Source of the DNA: Larus michahellis
Lineage: Eukaryota; Chordata; Aves; Charadriiformes; Laridae
DNA: 64,000 nt
Direction of reading: 5' to 3'
NCBI RefSeq assembly: GCF_964199755.1
Contig: NC_133897.1
Coordinates: 70,116,661-70,180,660 of the forward strand
How positions within the stretch are numbered: the first letter of the stretch is position 1; the number at the start of each line of letters is the position of its first letter. The notes beneath the pieces were generated by a model. The model had not been told where the DNA came from. It made no database searches and saw nothing but the letters and a program-made list of their open reading frames with translations. A program made the position numbers and the translations under genes. Below are positions 33,441 through 46,520 of this stretch, piece after piece.

Positions 33441-34989
33441 CTGTACTTGGTTGAATATCATCTTTTTAATCAGCTATAAGCTCTAAGTCCCAGAGGGAGA
33501 CTCACAAATTCACTTCATTTCCCTGATTTCACATTTAGGTCTCCACTTTAGCTATAAATGTGTAAAACCACACAGAGGTAGTTCCTATTTACTACACAGC
33601 CGAGGAGGCACACGGCTCTTTTTTCTTTCACCATATGGCTGAAGTAACTCGCACACAAGCAATTTGTTCTGATTCAGCTGTTTCGGCAGGAAGGATTTGC
33701 AGAAGCAGGATTGGGAAATACATAGGATTGTCTTTCACTTCTGTGTCAAGACTTGTATTTTTAATTAGCCCCTGCTAGTCTTGCGAGGGCAGCTTGTAAA
33801 AGTTTAATTCTCTATCCCAAGTTTGAGTCCCACTTGATAAGGCCATTTTTTATTTGTATTTAGGGACCAGTTCTGAAAGCGTTTTCATGTCTTCAGAAAA
33901 GTCAGTTCCTTCGCAAATTCTGTTGAAGAAAAGTAAGAATTTTGGATTTGCTTTTCTCCCAGTAGACTTGACTTACATGAAGCTTGTTGAAGACGTAGGG
34001 AGCAGGGGGTGGTGGTCAATACACTCCTTCACTGAAATCTTAAGAGAACCAGCTGTTGGGAAGTTCTTATACAATATGTGTATATTATTTTAAATACCTG
34101 AAGGCCCAAAGTTTGTACACTGGGAAGGAGTGAAAAACTAGGTCAACTAAAAGTGGACAGGAAAAACCTGTAGATTAATGTATTCCCTGTTACTTATTTA
34201 CACAACAGCATCATTAAAATCAAAGCAATTGGATTATCTGACAAGTAGCAAGAAAAAATCTGAAAAGGTCCATTTGAAATAAATATTAGTTGATTAAAAA
34301 AATAGCATTTAAGTATACGCATTGACTAAAAACTATAACCAACAGAAGAAACAGAGAAAAAGCATAGAACATAAACCAGCCTTATTAATTTGCAGTGACG
34401 CTCTGAGATTTTAAAATAACATCAGCTGAATGAATATGGTGTTGCACATGTTTAGGAAGGGGGAACACAACATCCAAAGGACTTGTAAAACGCCTTGAGT
34501 TTGTAATTTAACATAATACATGGGATATATTTGGTGATGCCTTAAAAATTCAGCTCTAATACAGCATCCTGTCAGCAGTGCTACTGTTAAGAGCCTGTGA
34601 GAGAACGTCCCTTTAATGTCATTCGCCCTTCAGCTTTCAGTTTAATATTTAAGCTGTTTCTAATTGTGTTCAGCTAAAACTTGGCATACAGCTTACGGAC
34701 TTGGATGCAATTTTAATTTCAGTAAAAAAGAAAAGGGGAGAAAAGAGGCAAAATTTTAATCTGTTCTGTTCCCAGAGTTATTAAGTGGTAAATGAGATAA
34801 AAGTTTTCAATATTTCACTTTTCCCAAATTTGTCCACGTGTTGCTTACTTACCCTAAACATAATTTTAATGCAGTGTAATATAATACATACACATGCTTA
34901 CATAGCCAAGAACTAATCAAAACACTCAACTTCAACTTCCTGCGACAGACTTTAAAAAAACCAAATTAGGATCTTGTTCACGGGGGGAG

Positions 34990-35008
34990 GTGTGTGTGTG
35001 TGTGTGTT
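34990..35008. repeat. (GT)n microsatellite
   Basis: About nine GT units directly after a GGGGGGAGG stretch. Confidence 0.9.
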
Positions 35009-36730
35009 AATGACAAGAAAAGGAGCTCTGCACACATTTCAGGAAATTGCATTAGCCTTCATCAACACCAGAAAACTAAAGTGCAAAGTCAATCTCGAAA
35101 CCAAACCCTTATGTGGGTTTCAGGAAAGCTCCTGAACTGTTGTCAGTGGATACGCCTCGTCCTTCATTTCACACATCACTGACCCCCCAGGGCACCTCTG
35201 CCAGAGCCAGCTGGCCTCCCTCACCCTCTCCTCAGCAAAGGTTGCAAGATGTATGCTCCGGCCTTGCAGGGCTTTGGGGGAATAAAATACCTCTGCCTAG
35301 CCCCAAAGAGACAATGGGATTACAGGGAAAAAAAACTTGGGATAAATTTTCGGTCTGTGATTGTTATAGCTGTCGCTGGCCCCACAGCGGTTGGTGGGTT
35401 GGGTGAAGTGGTGGTCGGGGAACAGGAGAGAAATGTTCCCTCCCGCCCTCTCCCCTCCCACGGCTGTAATGGTTGGCGGAAACGCATCTTCTGCCATCTA
35501 CAGACCATCTTTCATTTAGGAAGAGCTGCTGCTTGAAAGATCCCTGTTGCAGGAGCAGCCATCCAGCTTATCTTGAGGCCAGAAAGTGAGGCCGCGGAGA
35601 GGAGCTCAGCAGAAAAGTGGGCTTCATTAGTACAGTCAAGACAATGCTAGCCATCCAGCAAGTCCTTTAAGGCAGGAAAACTGGCATTCTTAGCTTCCTG
35701 GAGTTTGCCTAGACTTCATGCTTCTGCCTAGCTTTTATCAGAGATCCCAGAATAGCAAATAAAAAGATATTCCTGAATAACAAGTCTATGGGGCTGTTGG
35801 AGGCACAGTCTGTAATTGAGGAGTGTGGTCGGTGGGTTGTATGGGGGAGGAGGAGGCATCGCCCTGCAAGATGTCTGTGCCGATTTTCCTGATGGCAGGA
35901 ACAGTGGCCTTAGGGGCATTTAATAAAAAATGATTAAGGAAGAGACAGGACTGGGGCTATATTACTCATCCATTAACCGGCTACGCATGAGAACAGACAT
36001 TTCTCCCCCTGAAGCAATATAGCAATGGACATACAGTCTTTGCATAGGCGCTCTGCTCTTTGTGTTGTCTAAGAGAATCGCACCTTAAAGATACAGCACA
36101 GCTTTTACCATTTTTATGGCTTTACTACAATTTGTTTGGGTTTTGGTGCAAACTGCTGTGTTATAACAGAATTCTGTATTATGTCCACTTTAGGGCTGAT
36201 GTAACAGCATGAGTAGAGATACTGCAGGGAATACCAACTTGGTGTATAATGATTGCTTGCTTACTTGACTGTTGCTAAATATCAGGCTAAGACTTTCTGA
36301 ATACTTTACAATGAACTTATAACGCGTCTCACTGAAATGCACAGCCTACAGTAGTAACTGTGAGAGCCAATTTAGTTCTGGCCTGAGCAAGTACAGCAAG
36401 TCCACTGAGATGAGTGGAAGCTGATCTAGGTCCTAGGCCAAGGGTAACGCTATATAACATAAATTCTTTCAGTAAGTGATTGGCAAGTTGATTTATGGCA
36501 ATTTCTGGTGGACCTGCTCTATCTTTAGGTATAACTTAAGTAGGTAGACACGTGGTGAGGTTTTTGAAGAGCGTGCCTGACATTCCCCAAGGGAACATTC
36601 AAAGTCCCCAGTGGCAGTGGGGCACTTGACTTCTCTTGATTCCGAACTTTAATCAGTTCCCGTATTTGCCAGCTGTAAGAGTAAAGTTCTCCCCTCCGAT
36701 TTCCCAGAGGCGTGAGCAGCCAAATGCTCC

Positions 36731-36810
36731 CAGTGAATTTAGCTGGGAGCTACAGAGAACTGTGAAAATCAGTCTAGGTAGTTAGATGCCTCGATGAGAA
36801 CTCAGAAACG
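36731..36810. repeat. Possible ancient amniote repeat scrap
   Basis: GTGAATTTAGCTGGGAGCTA and GGTAGTTAGATGCCTCGATG resemble the 'gttaggtgcctaaat' core of an old interspersed repeat common in sauropsids. Family not assignable by eye. Confidence 0.25.
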
Positions 36811-38274
36811 TGCTCTTGCCAATTAGGACTTGCCTTTCGGGGTGTTCACCTGATCACTTTCTCTATCCTGGAGCACGTCTGTAGTCAGGGGGAGGAGGGG
36901 CGTTAACCAAAACCCACCAGGTTTTCTTGCAGAAATGCGGTTTACAAGCAATACTTTTTACCTAACCACTCTTATAATGGTAACTGTTGTCATCAGCGGC
37001 ACATGACCATATTGACTATTTCGTGATAGAAGGAAAACTGCTCGATAAACGACAAGTTCTGTTTTGCAAAGAAGAAGGAAAGGAGGAAGGGAAAAGAGAC
37101 CGTTAAAGACCTTGACGATAATGCTATACATCGCCCCAAAATCGCTTGCAGGTGTACACGAGTTCCGCCACTCCTTCTAGCCCAATTTTTGTATGCAAGG
37201 TCATCCTCCTGGTGCTACCTTAGAAACTGGCCTTATTCTATAGAGGACATTGAATGATAACACTGCGAGTCAGCTGACTGCTGTGTCACAGAGCTGCTGC
37301 TTTCTACATTATCGCAACTGCCAGAGCTCTTACTGCTGCAGTTTTCTAGTCGCAGTGCGGCAAAGCAGACGCATAGAACCAGGCACAAAGCAGCATAGGG
37401 GTTTTTTTATATCCTTGCCTTTTTCATACGAGGGGAATTTTCCTGGTGTTAGCGTAGGAACAGACACGCAGCCTGGATGTGTTGGCTTCAGCCTGGCAGC
37501 GTTTTCAGCTGAGCAGGGACTGCGCGGAGCTCTGTACCCAAATTGCCTCTGCGGAAGAACGCCTGCTTTCCCACTTTGTGTACTAAGAGGGTTTGCTTTT
37601 TTTTTTTTTTTACGCTACGGTGATATACCTGCAGCGATAGGACAAAGGAGATGGCACTTGTCACCGTTTGTCCGACTGGGGCCTTTGCAGGTGCTCCACT
37701 GCCGAAGCCGTGCCAGCATCCCAGGGTCGTATAGATTGGTAATACCGATTGCCGCAATTTCTTACATCAGTTAGAGCAAAGCTCAAACAAGAAACCAGAC
37801 TCTCTGACCTAAATCAATGCCAGTCCTTCTGGATACAGGGCAGCAGTCGACTAGCAATGACACAACCAGCCATCAAGTGGAGAGTCTCTGGGATTGCAAT
37901 CTGTATCAGTTGGAGGCTGAGAGAATGAAACCCTTTCGGTTATCCAGTCGCTTCTCCTTCTTCTAATACTGCAATTACTACAACTACTACTACTTCTGGT
38001 TTTCTTGCCTGTAAGAAGCTATTAATTGTGCTTTGTCTCTGAGTGTGTATTTGCGTGGATTAGCCTGTCTATAACGCAGCCCTTATCTGCTCCTGCTGGA
38101 AATCAGGGCACGAAGTCAGCCTGCTTTAACAGTTGTTTCTTTCTGCGTGATGCTATGCAACTAGAATGGGTTACACTGACAACAAAGGAACAAGCACAAA
38201 GCACCACTTTCTTTGCTGGACTGTTACAGGAACATAACTCTTCTTCGATATGACGCCCTGGTCTCTTTGCTGGC

Positions 38275-38295
38275 TTTTTTTTTTTTTTTTTTTTT
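38275..38295. repeat. Poly-T run (T21)
   Basis: A long T homopolymer followed by CCTCCTCC. It could be the tail of a minus-strand retroposed sequence, but nothing recognisable follows. Confidence 0.9.
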
Positions 38296-40766
38296 CCTCC
38301 TCCTTTAATTCATCTAATCGAAAAGCCTAACAGACACCATCGTGGATGTGGTTTTTTAATGATTTGGAAAAGACAGCCTGTGGAGACTGCGATTTGAGAC
38401 AGCAACACATTTAGGTTATTGCCAATTTGAAATACTTGGTTTGTGAAGCACAGCCCTAAGGGACGAGCTCAGTAACTGAGAAAGAGATTGTAGATAAAGA
38501 AATAAAAATGACAAGCGTAATGGAGGCTCTGCAAAAGAGACTGTCAGAGAATCAGTTCATGGATGGCAATTTCACCAGTCTGAATCTGAATAATTCATAG
38601 ATTGAAATTACCCTGCTTTCACCTTTCCATTTAAACCGGCATGATCTGAATCTCTAATAAATTTTCAAGATAAAGTAAAATGCCAATTTGAATCTGAAGA
38701 GCTTTTAAAACCAGATGCTACACCCTGAATCTTTCGATACCTTTCACAATTATCCTGTGAGAACCGCACTTCATCACGAAGCACCATTACCAGTGAAAAT
38801 TACTGTGATTACAATAGCAACAATAGAATACCATCAAATGATCTCTAATTTACCTAATTTACCAAGGCTGACTGTGTGCCCATTGTGTTTCACTACGACT
38901 GGCATTGGATCAATATCACAGTGGAACAAAAATGCCTTAGTGTGTGCTCCCTTTTGCTACCTTTGACAGCACAGGGGAAAAAAAAATTAAAAAAATCTAT
39001 CTACTGTTAAAATGTTTTTACAGCCAATCTACATGCCTGCTGTAGGATCCGATTGATTCTCCATGATTTTCTTTACTTCCTGGGTATTGGATGTCATTGT
39101 GTTACTGATTTTGTTTATAACGTATACTCATGCACAAAGGCTGCAGCCAAACGAGTACCAGCAGAGAGACCCTGCACTGCTGCTGCAGTAGCAGCGCTCT
39201 TGCAGGGGAAGCCAGAACGAGTTCGGTGCCTTATGTGAATAATTACTCGTGTCTGAGTTACGCACGCTTTCTAGCATCCCCGGTCTTGGTGGTACTACGT
39301 GAAAAATGTATGTTAAAGCCATGGTCAAGGAAAACGATCGTGTGTAACACTAACGAGATTTTTCCCCCCCCCTCCCCTATTCAGCAATTAGCATGTGGTT
39401 GCAAGAGACAGGCTGCGGCTCCTTCTGTAGAGGTGTGTATGTAGGTACGCATGCACATACACAAATGTAAAGATACTGTGCTTTGTGAATGTGTGCCGAT
39501 CACTGAAAGTAACAACTTTTTCTGACAAGCCAGGCGCAGTGCTTTGCCACAATCTGCTCGGTTGTAACAAATCCCTGTTTTGGAGGTGTAAATTTCCTAT
39601 AGGATGATGCACGACTTCTGGAGCAGTAAGTACCATTTAAGCAATGCGCTTGGTGCCTATAGCTACGATACAGAATACTATTTTAAGCATAGTTTGAGTC
39701 CTTGAGTCCTCACTACAATGTGGAGAAGTGAGAAACATATACAGAAGGCTAGAAACAGGCATTCTTCATGGAGACGACTCTATCTGCTGTCTGTATGCGT
39801 GTTGTACATTTCAGGCTTGTTTTTCATTTTATAACCAGATTTAATCTGCCTTCAGGGAATATTTTCTAAGGAGGGAAGGTAAGCAGTATTTCTCCTTATT
39901 TATATGACTGTGTCGTATTTCTTTTGGGGAAAATGCATGTTTATAGCACATAGTCATATAGTATAGCATGATCTCATGACATCCTTTTAAGTGTTTCAGT
40001 ATTTGTTCATGTTAAAACCGGGCAAGAAGGCATATTTAAAATATGTCTTTTTATTCAAAATACACTTGTAGAAGTGCTACGCAAAAAAGAATGTAAAGAT
40101 CGGGTTTGCATTCAGCTTTGACTCTTTAATGTTATTAAATAAGAGCCTATTCTACCTAAATAATAATGTTCTTGAAACCTTTGGATTTTAGATATTTTGT
40201 CTTCTGAAAACACAATTTACTGTACTTCTAAATTTCCTGTATATGAATGGAGACTGTTCTCTAGAGGTAAAAGAGGCAAAAGATTTTACAGCTTGAGCTG
40301 TGATAACAAAGGAATTTGAAAGGGTACAAAATATGATTATACAAAAATCTTGGATTTTAAATTACTCAGTAACATGATTTAGCAAACTGTTTTTCTTAAA
40401 CAGCATACTCTCAAGTTACTACACTATCTGGAATTAATTAGTCCATTCAGTGCTATATTTATATTCTTCATTTTCACACGGTATTCAAAACTTAACAAAG
40501 AAAAATCCTTATACAGGACAAAGACTGAAACTCTGGTGAAAGTGTAAAACCTACATTCTGTTATTGTGGTAATAAAATCAAGAGATTAAGATCAAACTTT
40601 TCTGAAGAGAATTGGGTCTTTTGGTTTAACTGTTTTATGATGAGCATTCTATGGTTTTCTGTACACAAATATAACATATACTGATATAACTACTGTACTG
40701 CGAGGATCATGCAAACAGGAATGTGAATGTTTTGTAAAATACCATACGAATAGCTGCCAGCATTTA

Positions 40767-40782
40767 CATTATTATTATTATT
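40767..40782. repeat. (ATT)n microsatellite
   Basis: Five ATT units. Confidence 0.85.
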
Positions 40783-42008
40783 GCTATTACTACCATAATC
40801 TTCTAGTATCATACACTGTTTTGAAATTGTGGTCTGTTAACCGTTTTGATTCTGTTGAGTATTTGCAGTCAGATTTTTTTTTTACCAGCGTTACCTGCCA
40901 CAACAGCCTGTAGAGAGCGGCTGGTCATGGGGTGCTAGATGTCCTCATTAACAAACAACTGCGGAGCAGATCTAATATGCAGTTTAAATGCTCTTCGTGG
41001 TTTCATTTAAGGGCCTGATCCAAATCATACACTGGATCCACTCTGGAGTCCTCTAACTTACTTTGTGTTTGTATTATTCAGTTTTTAATGTGCCGCTTTC
41101 TTTGGCAGGGGGCTTTCTCCCACTGCTCCACACCGGCCTCACATTTCAAAATACGTAATGCCGGTCAGGCCCAACACTGTTTCTCTGTGTACGTCACCGC
41201 AGTAGTTGCCAGAGGATGTTATGGCAGTGCCCTCAGGAGATGAGGGTATCTGTCTGGGAGGCTCTGTTGCAAAGCACTCTGAAAAAGTTCGAAAATCTCA
41301 GGAAGTAAACCCTGCCTTTTGGGTGGTGTGTGTTTCAAAGAAGGCAGGATCGCAGTCTGCCAGCAGGATAGACTGCACATGCGAATGAGGGAAAAAGCAT
41401 TAAAACCTTTTCAGCCGTGGGATCATGAAGTGAATATTAGCAATATTACCTCATAAAAAGCATTAAAATATAGTCAACTGTATCATCAATGTATTTTCTC
41501 ATACGGCTATAGGTAATCAGGTGCAGCTACAGTTGAACTGTTTAAGCTGTATAATTGTACATACTGAAGCAAATGGCAGACTGTGCAATATTCAATTTGT
41601 ACCATAAAGCCGCTAATTTTAGCAATAGTGATTCAACAGTTAATCTCCATTATATTACACGATGTATTAGTCTGGGTTTGTGCTTATGTTTTCGCTGTGT
41701 TACACCTGTCTGTAAATGAATCTGCAATGGCAAAATAAGGGCCAAACAAATTCTTTACATGAGTTCCCAGTTAAATGGAATTATCCAATGGAGTCAAATT
41801 CCCTCTATACATTCGATGGACCCATGCCCTCATCTGCAGCTAGACAGATGCGTGATGCAGTTCTGCATGTGAAAAACATACTGAAGTCCATTCTACTACC
41901 ACTGACATTAATAGCAAGTCTCCCTGTGCCTTCAACATAAAAGATGGATTAATTAATGTCCTTCCATTACAGCCCTCCTGTGAAAGTTGTTCCTGGTTTG
42001 GTTTTGGC

Positions 42009-42047
42009 TTTTTTTTTTTTCTTTTTTTTTCTTTTTTTCTTCTTCTT
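42009..42047. repeat. T-rich pyrimidine tract
   Basis: T runs separated by single C residues, ending in a few CTT units. Confidence 0.9.
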
Positions 42048-45000
42048 GATTGTAAGAGTCCAGTATAGGTGACGTTAACTTTGAACAGAAAATGCTTTCT
42101 GTTCACCAGGACACATGACCTGGGATAAACATACACTGAAACCAGCAACTCAGGATAGGTTTATTTGCAAATTGAAAGGACTTTCTCGACTGTAGTTTTG
42201 TTGATAATATTTGTGCTCACTAGCTTGACAATTCTGCATTCTTATCAGCTGCTACAAAACACACAAGTTCTGATCTGTAATGGTTGTACCTATTTGGACA
42301 AGAGCCCTGAGGATACAAGGGTTTGTTGTGGGTTTGGGTTTGGGTTTTTTTTCACCTTACAGTTGCTTTGAATTAATTGTAACTGCCTATGGAAATATGA
42401 TCCCCTAAGAATGTAAAGAAATGCATTATTGATAAGTATGTATGAAGTATCTCTAGATTCCTCTGCACTCTGGCTGACGTGAATTTCACACCATTATTCC
42501 TGGGCAAAAATGTTAGGAGGAAAGTAAGGCTGAAGTAACCTGAAAGGATAACAGCAGCATTTCCAAACCATCCGTTTCGATGCAGGAAATTCAGATTTAA
42601 ACAGAAGAAAATCCAAATGGGTTCATAAATGCAATTAAAATAGCTAAGCAGCTTACTCCCTTTTTGATGCCTTGTGATAACTGCAGGATGTGATAAAGGT
42701 AAACAATTTTGCCATTTCAGTTAGTGTTAACATAGATATGATCAAAAAACACCTCTGGCTTTAGAAGTATTTGCATCACATTTCACAGTATCGATTCAAT
42801 TTCTGTATGGATTATAAATGTACGTCTGCTCTGCGCTTTTAGCTGCACAACTGTAACGTAACCAAAAGTTCTGAAAATTGAATAATTTCTAACTGACCAA
42901 AAGCGGGAAGTGAATTCCGAAATGGGAATTGCAGCACAGGCAATGGGTTTCCCAGGTCTCATGCCAACAGAGCTTCTTGTTGTGGGTTTTCTAGATCAGG
43001 TTAAACTCCTCATTGCGTCAGAACTTGTCTTAACAAACACAAAGTTAAAAATGAGTGTGAATTCAAAATATGGCCCCATTCGTACCTGAAAACTTGCCCT
43101 CTTTTTTTTTTTTCCTTAAACTACATTTGATGCTATTTCTGCCACAGCTCTTGTCTCAAAGTTTAGCAGGGAATTGTATCCGAAAGTATCCTTGGAACAG
43201 TATAGCTCGTCCATAGCTAGTCCTACATAGCCAAGCACACACAATGAATTAACACCTGTGGAAAATGCGAAATTGGGAAATGCTGTTAAAATGAAAAAAA
43301 AAAATAAAATAATGACTGTAGGATTGCCATTGAACTGTTCGCTTATACAAAGCGTTTCACAGAGATTGTGCAGAAGTGAATGTACAGTTAAACTATACTC
43401 GGTTATACACAGCAAAACATTCAATAGAAAAGCCTTTTCTCATACTCACTCATTTCTGTTTCTTCTGCCTCCTACGTTCATTCAAAACCCGTCTCCAGTG
43501 GCACAGCAGTCACAGCGCCCTGCCACTCCTCTGACCTGCAGGTAGTAAGTGATGGCAAGAGACTTCACTGAGAATGGGAAACTGATGAGATCCCTCATCC
43601 TCTGCTCCTAAAAGCAATTCCCTGGTTGGCGGGGCTGGGGAGAGGGATGTATGCAGAGGGACCTCGAGGAAGGGAGACTATTTATGTGCTACATACTTCT
43701 CTCTCTTATACTAAAGCACAAGTGGAAAAATGTCATTATAAAGTAATTAAAGAGGAGTAGGAACATCTTTAGTTTTCGTGTTTTCTGTAAACTTGTCATG
43801 TTTACCCCTAGCATGAGCACCATGTACCGAAACTCCAAGTCACCCAGAAAATTTAACTTGTCAATCAATATTGTGACTGAGGAAAAACAGTTTTCCTAAC
43901 CCAATACACTTCAATAATGTTTATTCATATACATATACACAGTCCCAGCATTACTCTTCAAAACCAGCTTTAAGGTCTTTTTTATTTTTGCGTGTAAATG
44001 TAGCTACCTATGCCACCGCACCTGTAATAGCTATAAGTTGACCATATATCTCATGTAGCTTAAGCAGTTACATCCCATTTAAAATGGCATTTTTGGTAAT
44101 GTTTTTTTTTGCTTTTCCTTTGAGTGATATGGCATAGACTGTATTGTGCATAGAATTAGGATGGATTATTGCAATTTCTTTTCTAAAAGGGAATTATTTT
44201 CTTCAAATCTGTTCTGTACTAAACTTGTCACCTACCTTTTCATGAGGGGCAGCCTTTGTCAAGGTTGATGAGCTTGATCTGATTATGAATTGCTTACAGT
44301 TTCAGCTTTTTTGGTACTCTATGCTTTTAAAATTATATTTAGAAGCTGGAGTGCATCCTTTCCTCTGCCACAGAACTTGATGCTAGGCAATTACTTAAAA
44401 CAAGCTTTTTAATGATATGCGCTTCATCTTCTGAATGCCCAACAGTTGTGTGTGACTTGCTCAATTATTGAGCTCTCGCAGCAGTATCTGTAGGATGTAG
44501 CAGTATGCGTAGGATGGATTTCTCTGTAAAGGAATAAAAAGTGTAACTTTCTGGTGCTTCAGGTTGTTTGCCCCAATTTAGACAATACCTCTGACAATAA
44601 TCTCTGGGTCTTTATTTTATTTTTGTAAATAAGACTCCCTAAACACAATTCTTTCACCCTATAGTGCACTTCATGAAAATAATTTCATTAACAAATGTGA
44701 GTCAGATAATGAATAGATAAGTGTTAGGGGAAAAGCCGGCTGGAAATTAGTGCTCCCATCATCAGTGCTGTGTGTGGTAAATTAGGAGCAGGATCTTCAG
44801 GAAATGAGGACAAAAAGACTGAATTGCTGCTCACTGAGAATTTGTCTCGAGCACAGAGAAAGTTTTGCACTCAATGCTGTTGGTTCTTCTGCTCATCCCA
44901 GCATTTTCCCATTTTGGAAAGCAACCTTCTTGTCAGGATCTCTCTGCCCACTCAAGCCACCTTTCCCGAGGCTTCCCATTCCTTTCCTAACAGCTTTGCA

Positions 45001-46500
45001 TCCCTACCACTTCCCGCCCTAGGTCCCACTCTTTGTCTAGTCGATCCTAATCCTCTCCAAATAGACTTTCCTTTGCTGTCCCACTTTACACTCCCCTTCC
45101 TGCCCTCTAGTTGAGCTTTTGTTTCCAGCTCCTTGGCATCAGGCTGGTTCTTTACTGTTTCAGCCTGTCTTTCCAAAGTATAGGCAGCTCCAAGCACCCA
45201 AATCTGGGTGGATTTCCACAGAGAGAGCAATAGGCACGTGTCCCAGGGAGAATGCCTCTTTCGTCATTCTCCATCTCTACGGAGTTCTCCGAGGCATGCA
45301 GGCACAAGAACATTTCATGTGTTTTTAAACAGGGGTAAGGCCAAAAGCTTACAAACAATGGAATAATAACAGTAATTAATAAAAACAATAGAAACAAGGA
45401 GGAAAAAAATCTGATGCAAATTCCCTGTGTGGAAAATAGCAGCTGAATGGTTAAAGCCTGGCAGGATGGTAAGCATCAGAGAACAGGGCCACGTAAATGA
45501 GAAGTGCTGAGGAGCTTTAACTGAGTTACCTGCATAAACTTCCTATGCCTATGCCACATGCAGATTTCTATGCGTATACCTTCATATATCTGGGAAAAGA
45601 ACTACTTCATTATGCATATTGCTTCTTCAAGAGCAGTAAGAACTTCCCAATTCTGTATTTGGGAAATATATGTATATATAACTTGGGGGAATTTTAATCA
45701 CTATCTAATATACAAAGGTTATAAATTGACTACTCCAAAGAGTTTTAAGTTTTGGTGGCACTTCAGGAATGGTAAGGGCAAAAAATAAAATATAGTTGTT
45801 AAAGGGTATCGTACAGTTGTGAAAAAGACTGGGTACCTAACCATAATAATAATTTTTGTTTATCTATAAAGCATTAAAATGTTGTCTTCATTTGGTACTG
45901 AAAAATTCCCAACCTTCCTTCTGTATTGGCGGAGGTTCTTTCATTTTCCACTACAGCAGTGGTCCAGCGACTCTTGGCAGCTATATACTTCTAAACAGAT
46001 AGTGTATCTTCTCTGTAGACAAGTTGTCCACATTCTTCTACAATTTCTGCGCATTCATAACAATAGGCTGGAAAATATTTGCGTTACTATATTTTTAGTC
46101 ACAATACCTACCAAGAAAAATCAACGTCATTGTGCAAAGCACTGTATGAATGGAAAACAAAAGATCTACACTTTGAGTTTTATGTGACTGAAGAAGAGTC
46201 ACTAACCGTTTGAGAAAGCAATGTGCCATTTTGAGCTATTCAGAGAAGACGATTTTTAGAAAACACAGAAAAAAATAAAAATAAAGCTATAAACTATGAG
46301 CTGAAAGATTCACATTATATATGCAACCCAGTTTTTTGAACAACCTCATTGCAATTCTCTTATCTATTTTTATCAAAAATGCAAAGGTACTTGTAGTGAT
46401 GAATTGATAATTGCATTTAAAAGAAAGTGTGACTCCCCCTGTCCCCAGAAAAATAACTGTGGTTTCAGGCCCTGATTAGGTTTTATAAAAAATAAAGATT

Positions 46501-46520
46501 TAAATAATAATAATAATAAA
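46501..46520. repeat. (TAA)n microsatellite
   Basis: About six AAT/TAA units. Confidence 0.9.

Larger units (their letters stand above)
31929..41999. other. Gene-desert sequence, no gene recognised
   Basis: AT-rich unique DNA with simple repeats at 33,403-33,440, 34,990-35,008, 38,275-38,295 and 40,767-40,782. The block 32,400-32,760 is dense in homeodomain-type cores (TTAAT, TAATTG, ATTA) and nearly CpG-free, as many conserved non-coding elements are. A 174-codon frame at 37,250-37,774 (plus strand) has no recognisable domain. Old repeat scraps are suspected near 36,731-36,810 and 41,010-41,055. Confidence 0.5.

Noticed and set aside
37250-37774. 174-codon frame, plus strand
   Set aside because: Starts at a non-ATG codon, shows no known motif, and includes a Phe run from a poly-T tract; a chance frame is the simplest reading.
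38275-38295. T21 run as the tail of a processed pseudogene on the minus strand
   Set aside because: The adjacent sequence shows no recognisable gene and no target-site duplication could be seen.
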